Assembly: GCA_964460905.1 (NCBI GenBank)
Contig: CAYWRM010000011.1
Span: 1 to 64,000, forward strand
DNA from: GCA-002708315 sp964460905
GTDB taxonomy: Bacteria > Bacteroidota > Bacteroidia > Bacteroidales > F082
Direction: 5' to 3'
Length of the DNA stretch: 64,000 bases
Shown: positions 36,248 through 45,264 of the stretch, piece after piece
Numbering within the stretch: the stretch's first letter is position 1
How the letters are laid out: every line of letters starts with the position of its first letter
Program-made: the position numbers and the translations under genes
Notes under the pieces: generated by a model
What the model saw: only the letters and a program-made list of their open reading frames with translations
Told to the model about the DNA's origin: nothing
Database searches by the model: none

Positions 36248-37396
36248 TTAATTTTTTAAAGCTAATTTCATTCGTTTCAGCCTTTTATTGATGTTCGATT
36301 CAACAATATAATGATCAATTAAAGGTGCAAAAACGTTCATAAGTAGTATGGAAAGCATCATGCCTTCGGGGTATGCAGGATTGAATACACGTATCAGTAT
36401 TGCAATGATGCCGATAAGGAATCCGTATATATACATCCCATTTTTAGTTTGAGCTGCAGTAACAGGGTCAGTAGCCATAAATACAGCGCCAAATGCAAAA
36501 CCTCCTAATAATAAGTGATTTATAGGGTTCATTTCCATATATGCATTGAGCCCCCACAGATTAAATAATAAACCCATTATATAACCACCAGCAAATACGC
36601 TAAACATTATCCGCCAGTTTGCAATGCCTGTTGCAAGAAGTATAACTGCACCAATTAGAATCATTAATACTGATGTTTCTCCGATAGATCCAGGAATAGT
36701 TCCAATAAACATTTCAAAAATTGAAGGCATTTCGTTTAAGTTGCCAACGAGTGCTTTACCAAGTGGTGTGGCTCCTGAAATAGCATCTCCCATTTCGCTA
36801 ATCCAGACTTTCTCGCCTGACATATCACTAGGATATGCAAAGAAGAGAAATGCACGGGCAATTAATGCCGGGTTAACTATGTTCATACCAGTGCCACCAA
36901 ATACTTCTTTACCAAAAATAACTGCAAAAGCTACAGCTATAGCTATTTGCCATAATGGTGTTTCCGGTGGGATAATCATAGGAATTAATAATCCTGAAAC
37001 GAAGAATCCTTCGTTTACTTCATGTCCCCTAATCTGAGCAAAAACTATTTCCAAACCAAGACCTACACCATAACTCACAATTATTATTGGAAGCATTTTA
37101 AGGAACCCATATAGGAACATAGTCCAGTGGTCAGACGATTCTCCCAAAGATAGAAAGTGCTGGTAGCCAATATTCCACATGCCAAATAGTAATGCTGGTA
37201 TTAGAGCAATGAACACCACAATCATTGTCCTTTTCATGTCAACAGCATCTCTGATGTGAGCGCCTGATGTAGTTACTTTATCAGGTACATAAAAAAGCGT
37301 TTCAACAGCATCAAAAGCTGACTGCAGCTTTTGAAACTTACCACCTTTTTCAAAATGCGGCTTTTGTTTATCTAAAAATTTTCTAAGTGCTTTCAT
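36248..37396 (-). CDS. nqrB: Na+-translocating NADH:quinone reductase subunit B (FMN-bearing)
   Basis: 382 residues, about ten TM helices. The flavin attachment motif reads SGATPLGKAL with Thr210 the expected FMN acceptor. GLLIPMIIPPETPLWQ, FGKEVFGGTGMNIVNPAL and FMATDPVTAAQTKNG are family signatures. Forms the quinone-reducing, sodium-pumping core. Gap of 21 bases to nqrA and 17 to nqrC. Confidence 0.97.
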   Translation of the reverse strand: MKALRKFLDKQKPHFEKGGKFQKLQSAFDAVETLFYVPDKVTTSGAHIRDAVDMKRTMIVVFIALIPALLFGMWNIGYQHFLSLGESSDHWTMFLYGFLKMLPIIIVSYGVGLGLEIVFAQIRGHEVNEGFFVSGLLIPMIIPPETPLWQIAIAVAFAVIFGKEVFGGTGMNIVNPALIARAFLFFAYPSDMSGEKVWISEMGDAISGATPLGKALVGNLNEMPSIFEMFIGTIPGSIGETSVLMILIGAVILLATGIANWRIMFSVFAGGYIMGLLFNLWGLNAYMEMNPINHLLLGGFAFGAVFMATDPVTAAQTKNGMYIYGFLIGIIAILIRVFNPAYPEGMMLSILLMNVFAPLIDHYIVESNINKRLKRMKLALKN

Positions 37397-37417
37397 TTAC
37401 AACTGAAATTTTTTTTA

Positions 37418-38767
37418 TTAACTCATTTCTTGACGCATCAAATCTAAACCTTTACGAATAATGGATTGGATTTCGGTTTTTGATGTGTCAATTACCTCAC
37501 AAAGGGCAAAATCTTCGTTATCAATTTCATATATACCCAAATTTTCCATTTGATCAATATCTTCAACCAGTACAGCCTTTATTAGTTGCATTGGATAAAT
37601 ATCAAATGGAAATACTTTTTCATATTTACCTGTCATAACATAAGCTCTCACTCCTCCATGAAGGTTAGTGTCAAGTCTGTATTTTTTGTTTGGATTTAAC
37701 CATGACAGGAAAGTATGCGAAAAGCTAAATTTATTAAATCCGGGTAATAACCATCCAAAAAATTCATGATGATTACCTTCGGGTATAACTGTTACTAATG
37801 AATCGTAGAAGCCTACAAATCCATCTTTTTCAATTTTTTCGCCAGTTAATATATTACCACTTATAAACCTGTTGTTTCCGTCAGTGGTGTTTTCGTAAAC
37901 CATATTTTTTAACGATGCTCCTATAAATGTTTTATAGTATTTCGGATTCTTAACTTCTGATCCTGCAAAAGCAATAATCCGTGTTGCATCAAATTTACCA
38001 GTTAAAAATAATTTACCAATTGTTAGAACATCCTGTGGGTATAAATACCAAATAATATCACCTTTGTTAATGGGATCAATTTTGCTAACATGAACACTTA
38101 CATTTCCAGATGGATGCGGACCTGAAAATTTGTTTACCTGAACGTTTTTTGAATTCAAAAATACTTTCGAGGTTGTTTTATTACTATCAACGTTTAAGTG
38201 AACATTACCTTCGGTTAGTTTTGTTAGAACATCAAGTCCTGCCTGAAACTCATCTCCCTGTCCGTGTACTATTAAATCAAAATCGGGTGCAAGGGGTGAT
38301 GTATCGTAAGCAGCAACAAAAATTGCCTTTGGTACATCAACTGGGTTAGCAATAACTGAATATGGACGTTGACGCAGTAAAGGCCATACACCACTTGTTA
38401 GCATTTTCTCAACAACAGCTTCTCTTTTAAGATCGTTTATGTTGGATTTGCCAAAGTCAATAGTTTCATTTTTTCCGTCAGAATTAATAATTATTTCAAG
38501 CAATCGCCTTTTTGCTCCGCGCCTAATTGCCTCAACTTTTCCACTAACAGGTGATGTAAAAATTATGTTGTCTCTATATTTATCATAAAATAGAGGTGTT
38601 CCTGCTACTACCAAATCACCTTCCTTAACCAGTACTTTAGGGAAGCAACCAATAAAATTTGGAGGTTTAATGGCAAATCGATTAGCATTTAAGTCAACGA
38701 TAGTCTTCTCAGCATCTCCTATCAGCTTTATATCCAGACCTTTTTTAATTATAAATGTAGTTGACAT
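37418..38767 (-). CDS. nqrA: Na+-translocating NADH:quinone reductase subunit A
   Basis: 449 residues, soluble cytoplasmic subunit associated with quinone binding. Hallmarks: N-terminal IIKKGLDIKLIGDAEKTI, FIGCFPKVLVKEGDLVVAG (read in part), FTSPVSGKVEAIRRGAKR, and C-terminal DFALCEVIDTSKTEIQ with RKGLDLM. First gene of the operon. The 345 bases upstream contain no other gene and should hold the operon promoter; I see no clean TAnnTTTG match there. Confidence 0.96.
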   Translation of the reverse strand: MSTTFIIKKGLDIKLIGDAEKTIVDLNANRFAIKPPNFIGCFPKVLVKEGDLVVAGTPLFYDKYRDNIIFTSPVSGKVEAIRRGAKRRLLEIIINSDGKNETIDFGKSNINDLKREAVVEKMLTSGVWPLLRQRPYSVIANPVDVPKAIFVAAYDTSPLAPDFDLIVHGQGDEFQAGLDVLTKLTEGNVHLNVDSNKTTSKVFLNSKNVQVNKFSGPHPSGNVSVHVSKIDPINKGDIIWYLYPQDVLTIGKLFLTGKFDATRIIAFAGSEVKNPKYYKTFIGASLKNMVYENTTDGNNRFISGNILTGEKIEKDGFVGFYDSLVTVIPEGNHHEFFGWLLPGFNKFSFSHTFLSWLNPNKKYRLDTNLHGGVRAYVMTGKYEKVFPFDIYPMQLIKAVLVEDIDQMENLGIYEIDNEDFALCEVIDTSKTEIQSIIRKGLDLMRQEMS

Positions 38768-39112
38768 ATGTGTAAAAATTCATGTGTTAATTGGTGCGCA
38801 ATTTAGGCATTTATATTTTTTCTCGAGATGAAAACTGACTATATTGTGAAATTTTTAAAGACTCTAAATAAGTATAGTCACTTAAATGTTTGTATATAAG
38901 CAGTATAATTGTTTTGTTGTTAAGAGAATTGCATCAATTATTGATGGTGGATTTAGTTTCTATTTTTTGATTAAATAGTTTCTATTTTTTGATTATTTGG
39001 GTTGTAATAGTTGTGGAAGCAACTATTTTTTATCAATGTGCCTTTAATTGGAGAAATTATTAAATTTGAAAATCTTTTCATCCTAAATATTATAACTTTT
39101 TAAATATAAATT
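38768..39112. other. 345-bp divergent intergenic region (nqrA / plug protein)
   Basis: Between two divergent genes. It holds a 20-bp direct repeat (38954-38995) and is otherwise AT-rich. Near-consensus but imperfect -7-like strings occur; none convincing. No coding potential seen. Confidence 0.5.
38954..38995. repeat. Two 20-bp direct repeats, period 22
   Basis: TAGTTTCTATTTTTTGATTA occurs at 38954-38973 and 38976-38995. Two helical turns apart, they could be an operator for nqrA or the divergent gene, or a slippage duplication. Confidence 0.6.
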
Positions 39113-40393
39113 ATGGTTAAGTATATTATCATTACTATTTGCTTTTTTGCTGCATCAGTTAATGTTGCTGCGAGTATTGTTGAGAATAAGGATTTAGTCT
39201 ACGATGAAAATATTCATACTGTATTATTACATCCACCATCTGATCAATTATTGCTCCCTGTGATTAGGTTAAATTCAACTGACAAATTGCGTCTATCGTT
39301 TGATGATATGAGTGCTGAATCATATTTGTTTAGATATACTTTTATTCATTGCACCAAAGATTGGGAAATATCAAATCTGGATCAAATGGATTATTTGGAT
39401 GGTTTTTTTGAAGAAGATATCACAAAATATGATTTTTCTGTAAATGCAATACCACCTTATATACATTATGACCTTCTTTTTCCTACTCGTGATATGCAAA
39501 TAAAGATTTCAGGCAATTATATTTTGAAAGTATACCTTGACTCACCTGATGATGAGGATGTAATATTTACTAAGAGGTTTTTTGTTGTTGAGCCAATTGT
39601 AAGAGTTGATGTTGATATACCATATTATCCTAAGAATCTTGAATTTGTTAGGCACAAGCAACAAATTGATCTCAAGTTATTTACTCCTGATTTGTTTGCT
39701 GCTGAGCCAATGAAGCGGATTAATGTTTCAATTCAACAAAATGGCAGGTGGGATAATATTAAAGAGAATTTAAAACCAACGTCAATGATGCTAGACCAGT
39801 TGAATTATGATTATCGAGAAGGGATTGTTTTTGAGGGTGGAAATCAATATAGAAATTTCGATATGAAGAGTTATTGGTATCAGTCGATGTACATAAAGCA
39901 AATTATTAGTGAGGCTGATGGATACGATGTGATATTGCATACCGATTATCCAAAGACTGATAAACCATATAGCGCAAATCCGGATATACATGGTAAAAAG
40001 CTTATAAAGGCTCGAACAGGTCAAAATACAAATACAGAAGGAGAATATGCCTGGGTTGAATTTTGGTTAAAATATCCGAAAATTAAGGATGCTAATATTT
40101 ATTTATTGGGTGCACTAAATAACTGGCAACTGGATGAAAAAAGTAAAATGAGATATAATTCACATCTAAATATGTATCATGGTAGATTGTTTCTAAAACA
40201 GGGTTATTACGACTATTTGTTTGCTGTTGTTCCTGATGGAAAGATGAGGGGAAGTGTATCTGTTATTGAGGGAGATCATTGGGAAACAAAAAACCAATAT
40301 TCCGTTTATGTGTATTATCGTGAAAAAGTTCCTGAATATGATAGGTTAGTAGGGTACTTAACTTTTAACTCATTTGATGTAAGTACGGAATAG
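39113..40393 (+). CDS. DUF5103 type IX secretion plug-like protein
   Basis: 426 residues. Signal peptide (about 1-21, ending AAS). The domain start ENKDLVYDENIHTVLLHPPS, and the later RYTFIHCTKDWEISNL, PPYIHYDLLFPTRDM and GNYILKVYLDSPDD, are typical of DUF5103, described as the plug protein that closes the Sov translocon of the type IX secretion system. The C-terminal part (AYWVEFWLKYPKI and LGALNNWQLD) is beta-rich. Four T9SS cargo genes in this window make it functionally coherent. No other T9SS core gene is visible. Confidence 0.8.
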   Translation: MVKYIIITICFFAASVNVAASIVENKDLVYDENIHTVLLHPPSDQLLLPVIRLNSTDKLRLSFDDMSAESYLFRYTFIHCTKDWEISNLDQMDYLDGFFEEDITKYDFSVNAIPPYIHYDLLFPTRDMQIKISGNYILKVYLDSPDDEDVIFTKRFFVVEPIVRVDVDIPYYPKNLEFVRHKQQIDLKLFTPDLFAAEPMKRINVSIQQNGRWDNIKENLKPTSMMLDQLNYDYREGIVFEGGNQYRNFDMKSYWYQSMYIKQIISEADGYDVILHTDYPKTDKPYSANPDIHGKKLIKARTGQNTNTEGEYAWVEFWLKYPKIKDANIYLLGALNNWQLDEKSKMRYNSHLNMYHGRLFLKQGYYDYLFAVVPDGKMRGSVSVIEGDHWETKNQYSVYVYYREKVPEYDRLVGYLTFNSFDVSTE

Positions 40394-40406
40394 TAATCAA
40401 TTTATA

Positions 40407-43400
40407 TTAGTCAATTCTTCTTGACAGGTTGCCCGGTCTGTAATGTGAGACAATAACAATTATTAATATCAATAAAAAAGCAATAATCCAGTAATAATAA
40501 AAGCTACTGTAATTGCGAATTTCTATTTCTGAAGCATCTCCATTAATAATATAGCTTGACCAGAAAAAAGGATGAGATTTGGCCATATTTGCGTCCAAAA
40601 GAACGTTTAACTTAGCTTGTTGTAGTGCTATGTCCTTAGTCATTCCTTGGCTTAAGTAATCGTAATATTTATCCATAATAATTGATCCGCTAGCATCTTG
40701 AACCTCCCATAGAGTCATAACTATTGATGGTACACCTGCGTATATAACCCCCCTTGCCAGACTCATAATTCCTTCTCCCTTACTGAATTTGCCGGTTCCT
40801 GTATTACAGGCACTAAGTGTTACCATTGATGCATTTAGATCCATATTAAAGATTTCATGAGTAAACATGTAGTTGGATGTGGTATTACTATTGTCATTAT
40901 AAAAAACCAACTTCGACTGCATGGGCAAGGAATCATTAATTATTGCATGCATAGCAAGGTGAAGTATATTGTTAGAGCCTGCATGTTTTAAAAAGTTCTC
41001 TTTTGTTGCTTGATCATCATAGAATGCCCTGCCACCCTGGTTATTAACAATACTTAAAACTTCTTTCTTAGCAAATGGAAGATTCATTAAACCAGAATTA
41101 TTTTCGGAGTATAAAGGTGCAAATGCCAGTATGTTATGTGTTGGTTTCTTTTTTTTAGTATTAAAATAAGTATTATATTTTAATGTGGCAGAGTAGGAAT
41201 ATGAAATTGGGTGACTCTTAATAAGGTAAGGAAGGTCCCTATAATTTATACTATCAGTTTCAAAATCATATTCGATTAACAAATCAAAAGGGAGGTAGCC
41301 CAATAAATCATCAGGGATTATTATTAGTCTTTTATTATTCAGTAAACTATTAACAGGTTCAATAAGAGTTTTCCATAGTTTGTGAGAGTTATGCATAAAT
41401 TCGTTAAACTTTCTATTGCTTTCACTATTGAGATCGATTTCCTTTATTGAAATAATGTATTTTAACGAATTGTAAAAATTTGTATCAATTGCTACTTCTT
41501 TAATATTAAAATCATTCTTGGTAAAAGTTAACAGATAAAGTACTGAATCTGCTAGCTGGTACTCAATAATTGCTTCATCATCTTTAAGGTTATTTTTAAT
41601 ATCAGCTACATTAATTACTGATCTGTCATATTTTACAGAATAATATTTGGGGTAATTTTGCTCGATAGCTAAAATAAGGCTGTCGTAAGTAACTATTAGA
41701 TTAAGAAGCTTGTTTTCAAAAAAGTTAATCTTATTATTGTTTGGGTTTTCTTTTGTGTTTTCATTTTCAAGTAATTGACTTAATCCATTTATCTCATCTT
41801 TTAACAGATGTTCGTATTTAAAAGTATCCTCAGGTAAATCTGATGTTTTAAGTGCATTTTCAGTATTTACAGCTGACAATAATGCAGATGATTTATTTTT
41901 TTCAATGTAGTTAAATATATTCTCAATGTAAGATGTATCGTTTGTATATTTATATAATTCATACGAATTATTTATAGCCAAATTATATACAGGATCAATA
42001 AGTTCAATTAATAGTAATTTGTTGTCATTGCTTAAATTATTACGAATCTTCTCCATTTTGCTAAGCACTTTCATAAAAATTGTGTCGGCTTCAGTTAATT
42101 GCTCAATATTCCTGGTTTGCTTAAATTTTAGTAATAGTGCTGATGCATATCCAACTTGGGCTTCACCTTCTTGCACAATATTTAAGTTGGCACCCTCAGT
42201 ATCACCCTTGTTTTTGTTGAAAGTGGAGATTGATTTATTATAATAAAAAATAGCAGAGTCAGCATTATTTATATTATTTAAATAAAAAGCACCAATTTGA
42301 GATAAAATATCAGCTGATTGGTCAGAATAAGATCCATAAAGCTGGTTAGCAGATTGCAGTGCCTTTTTGTAATAGTTTATACATAAAGAATTGTTATTTA
42401 TATTATATAAAAAATCAGCATAGCTTGAATATAATTCTTGATAACGTTTTGGGTTAATATTTTCTTCTTTAAGAAGGGCTAGGGCATTTTCGAAATAGTA
42501 GCTAGCTTTTTCATTATCGCCAATTGCGGCATATGAACGGGCAATATTTTTATTTAGGATCAACTTGAGGTCGTTTCCAGGCAAATATTTAAGACCTGAT
42601 AAGCAATAGTTTATTGATGAAATATAATCACCCATATCTTGACTGACCTGACTCAAGTTATTGTACATCCGGGGTATCCCTTCTATATTTTCATTATTAG
42701 CTATATAAATGTCTAAGGCTTTTTTATAAAAAAGTTCAGCTTTCGAGAATTCAAAATCATAATATGAATTTATACCCTTATTATTGTTTATCCCTGCCAG
42801 AATAATATTATCCCCACCAAGTTTATTGCTGTATAAAGCTTCTGCTTTTTCAAAATTTTCATTTGCTTCTTTTAGGTTGCCTGTTAGAGTTGTTAAGAGC
42901 GCATAATTATAATAGTATCCTGCAATAATGAGACTATCAATAATTTTTCCACTTTCAGTTAATGCAATTAGTGCTGTATCAAAATAATCAACAGCTAAAT
43001 TATACTTTCCAAGACTTGCATGACTAATACCTATATTAAGAAATGTGTAGTAAAGGTTGATATCTTTGATATTGTTATTTATCAACTGTTCTTTGGAACT
43101 ATTGCAATAGTATATAGTACTATCAAATTTTTGTAAGCCTAAATATCCTCTGCCTATATAATTAAGGGTTTTTGCCAACGATTTATGGTCATGTTGGCTT
43201 ATGTTTTGTTTAATTAAAAGGGATTTTTTTAAGGCTTCAATTCCTGATTTAGATTCTTTCTTATTTATTAATACTTTGCCAAGCATGTGATAGGCATCTG
43301 CCAAAAGAATACTGTCTATCGGTTGATTTTTTGATATAGTATTAAAAGCTAATGAAATTAATGAATCAGATTTTTTTCTGTCTGTTGCCCAATAGAATTC

Positions 43401-43589
43401 ACTAAGAATTACTAATTGTTCCAGGGTGTCACTAGAGTTTATTTTGTCATTTATCGGGTTATCATTATCTATGTGTTCAAATTCTGGTGCTGCTACAACA
43501 TTGGATGATAAAATCAATAACAACACAAAGTAGCTAAACAATAATTTCAATAAATAAAATAGATTTTTTCCTCCAGCCAATATAATCAC
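40407..43589 (-). CDS. Membrane-anchored TPR-CHAT protease-like protein
   Basis: 1060 residues with a GTG start (43587-43589); a TTG about 14 codons later is possible. Signal sequence (FSYFVLLLILSSNVVAAPE), then about ten TPR repeats (about 40-480), a helical linker (about 500-700), and a C-terminal CHAT domain (about 780-1020), a caspase-like peptidase fold, with H881 (ILHLAMHAI) and C928 (VTLSACNTG), both intact. A TM helix at about 1029-1047 (YYWIIAFLLILIIVIVSHY) is followed by a 13-residue basic tail. The signal peptide and C-terminal TM place both TPR and CHAT in the periplasm, unlike the CHAT proteases of CRISPR or gasdermin systems. Protease substrate unknown. Confidence 0.82.
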   Translation of the reverse strand: MIILAGGKNLFYLLKLLFSYFVLLLILSSNVVAAPEFEHIDNDNPINDKINSSDTLEQLVILSEFYWATDRKKSDSLISLAFNTISKNQPIDSILLADAYHMLGKVLINKKESKSGIEALKKSLLIKQNISQHDHKSLAKTLNYIGRGYLGLQKFDSTIYYCNSSKEQLINNNIKDINLYYTFLNIGISHASLGKYNLAVDYFDTALIALTESGKIIDSLIIAGYYYNYALLTTLTGNLKEANENFEKAEALYSNKLGGDNIILAGINNNKGINSYYDFEFSKAELFYKKALDIYIANNENIEGIPRMYNNLSQVSQDMGDYISSINYCLSGLKYLPGNDLKLILNKNIARSYAAIGDNEKASYYFENALALLKEENINPKRYQELYSSYADFLYNINNNSLCINYYKKALQSANQLYGSYSDQSADILSQIGAFYLNNINNADSAIFYYNKSISTFNKNKGDTEGANLNIVQEGEAQVGYASALLLKFKQTRNIEQLTEADTIFMKVLSKMEKIRNNLSNDNKLLLIELIDPVYNLAINNSYELYKYTNDTSYIENIFNYIEKNKSSALLSAVNTENALKTSDLPEDTFKYEHLLKDEINGLSQLLENENTKENPNNNKINFFENKLLNLIVTYDSLILAIEQNYPKYYSVKYDRSVINVADIKNNLKDDEAIIEYQLADSVLYLLTFTKNDFNIKEVAIDTNFYNSLKYIISIKEIDLNSESNRKFNEFMHNSHKLWKTLIEPVNSLLNNKRLIIIPDDLLGYLPFDLLIEYDFETDSINYRDLPYLIKSHPISYSYSATLKYNTYFNTKKKKPTHNILAFAPLYSENNSGLMNLPFAKKEVLSIVNNQGGRAFYDDQATKENFLKHAGSNNILHLAMHAIINDSLPMQSKLVFYNDNSNTTSNYMFTHEIFNMDLNASMVTLSACNTGTGKFSKGEGIMSLARGVIYAGVPSIVMTLWEVQDASGSIIMDKYYDYLSQGMTKDIALQQAKLNVLLDANMAKSHPFFWSSYIINGDASEIEIRNYSSFYYYWIIAFLLILIIVIVSHYRPGNLSRRID

Positions 43590-43747
43590 TATTTATTTGG
43601 ATTGGTGATTTCTTCAACAAAAATAGCAATCTTATGAAATTCACAACAGGAAAATTACATTTTTTATACTTTAAGATGCAAGCTTAATTTTAAATAAGAA
43701 GTTGGGAAAAATAATTGTGGTGCTAAAGAATTGAACGGTTGGTTATT

Positions 43748-43785
43748 AAAACAAAAAGAGACCGTTTCCAGTCTCTTTTTGTTTT
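43748..43785 (-). terminator. Terminator after the dockerin-like cargo gene
   Basis: AAACAAAAAGAGAC, loop CGTTTCCA, GTCTCTTTTTGTTT: a near-perfect long stem just past the cargo stop at 43840. The T-run is in the stem on either strand, so it can act in both directions. Confidence 0.8.
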
Positions 43786-43839
43786 AAATATTTACTTTTG
43801 TTTGCTTGTTTGTCAGATATTTTTATGCAATTAATACAA

Positions 43840-45072
43840 TTAATTAGCTTTCTGAAAGCGCCCTCTGATATTTTTATCACCTTGTAAATTAACTTTGTAT
43901 AAATATTGTCCAGAAGGTAAGTCTTTTACGTTCAAGTTGATTAGCTGTGTCCCTTTGTAGATGTTTGCATTGTTGACTTGCTGAACTAACCTACCACTTA
44001 AATCATATATGAATATATTGGCACTATTACTAACCGGAGATGTGATTTTCAAATTAAGATTATTCATTACTGGGTTTGGATAGCTTGAGATTTCTAATTC
44101 TAATCTATTTCCTGCTGTAGTAATTTTAGGGAGAGTAATACTTATTTCGTCAATTTGTTTTGATTTATTATCTAGTACCATACCACCTTCTAATAAGGAG
44201 AAGATACCTTCTTTATTTTGAGTAGAATTGTTTGTTTGTTTAACTTTTACCCTAAAAAGAGTCTCTCCAAAAAACCTTGTGCCTGGTTTTTGGCTTTCGT
44301 CAAGCCATATAACTTTTAGCATACCTGTGTTTTTATCTATATTGAAATGGAAATTTTCATCAGGTCCCTTAACATCAGTTATCTCGATTAAGTTAACTGG
44401 GTACGTAAGGTTTAAATTAAAGCCACTAATTAGATCGTTGTAGCTTGAACCGATTTCCAGTTCAACTTCTTCTTTATCTATCTCAGTTATATATTGATTT
44501 TCTGTAATTAAATCAACTGATCTTCCTCCTGGCAACCATACTCCTTCAACATCACCTGTTGAAGTACCGCATACGACAACATCCGCGTAGGCTCTGGATG
44601 TGAGATCAACATTAATATCAATAAACTGCCAATCACCAGCAGGAAAAGAGTTACCTCCCATAAAATAATTTACAATAACAGTCACGTAGTCACCAAAAGT
44701 AATTCTACCATTATCATTAACATCGGCTGCTTCGAATTCAATATCATTAAATGTGATCCATCCAAATAAATATTGAAGAATTAATGAGGCATCTACTAAG
44801 TTAATATCACCTACCGGTAATGATGTTGATGACCTTAAGGAATATTGTCCATTTGGTATGTCTAAAAAAGCAAATTCTCCGTTGATATTGGAGAATGAAG
44901 TAGCTACAATATTATTATCTGTGTCATATAATTCCAACGTAACATCAGGAAGAGGATTTGATGGGTTATCGTGATAGTTAACAACACCAGAAATCTGATT
45001 CTGAGCAGTTACTGAGTTAAATATCAAAAACATAGCTATAATAAGTACGTTTTTAATTCTGTAATTATTCAT
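43840..45072 (-). CDS. T9SS cargo protein with CNA-B-like and dockerin-like domains
   Basis: 410 residues. Signal peptide ending in NSVTAQ. A SdrD/CNA-B-like beta domain (about 25-95) begins SGVVNYHDNPSNPLPDV. Two dockerin-like Ca-binding loops lie at about 95-145 (GDINLVDASLILQYLFG and ADVNDNGRITFGDYVTVIVN). A cohesin-like beta region follows (about 190-320), and a C-terminal T9SS type A sorting domain (ISSYPNPVMNNLNLKI, then LPSGQYLYKVNL). Probably a surface-anchored or released protein with a Ca-dependent interaction; cellulosome-like scaffolding is possible but no other component is here. Confidence 0.8.
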   Translation of the reverse strand: MNNYRIKNVLIIAMFLIFNSVTAQNQISGVVNYHDNPSNPLPDVTLELYDTDNNIVATSFSNINGEFAFLDIPNGQYSLRSSTSLPVGDINLVDASLILQYLFGWITFNDIEFEAADVNDNGRITFGDYVTVIVNYFMGGNSFPAGDWQFIDINVDLTSRAYADVVVCGTSTGDVEGVWLPGGRSVDLITENQYITEIDKEEVELEIGSSYNDLISGFNLNLTYPVNLIEITDVKGPDENFHFNIDKNTGMLKVIWLDESQKPGTRFFGETLFRVKVKQTNNSTQNKEGIFSLLEGGMVLDNKSKQIDEISITLPKITTAGNRLELEISSYPNPVMNNLNLKITSPVSNSANIFIYDLSGRLVQQVNNANIYKGTQLINLNVKDLPSGQYLYKVNLQGDKNIRGRFQKAN

Positions 45073-45218
45073 GATAAAGTGGTTTAAATCATATAAAAAA
45101 TAATTATTCTCTAATTAGTAGTACCTAAAATTCTATATTTTATACCATGTTTGTGAAAAAAAGTTGTTTTTTTTCAATTTTATTCATAATAACATGTATT
45201 TAAAGAGTTTTTCTTTAA

Positions 45219-45226
45219 TATTTTTG
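45219..45226 (+). promoter_or_regulatory. -7 promoter element for the TlpA-like gene
   Basis: TATTTTTG, 38 bases before the chosen ATG at 45265. Confidence 0.45.
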
Positions 45227-45264
45227 GCGAATAATAAATCTAAATCAACTATATGGGAGGTATA

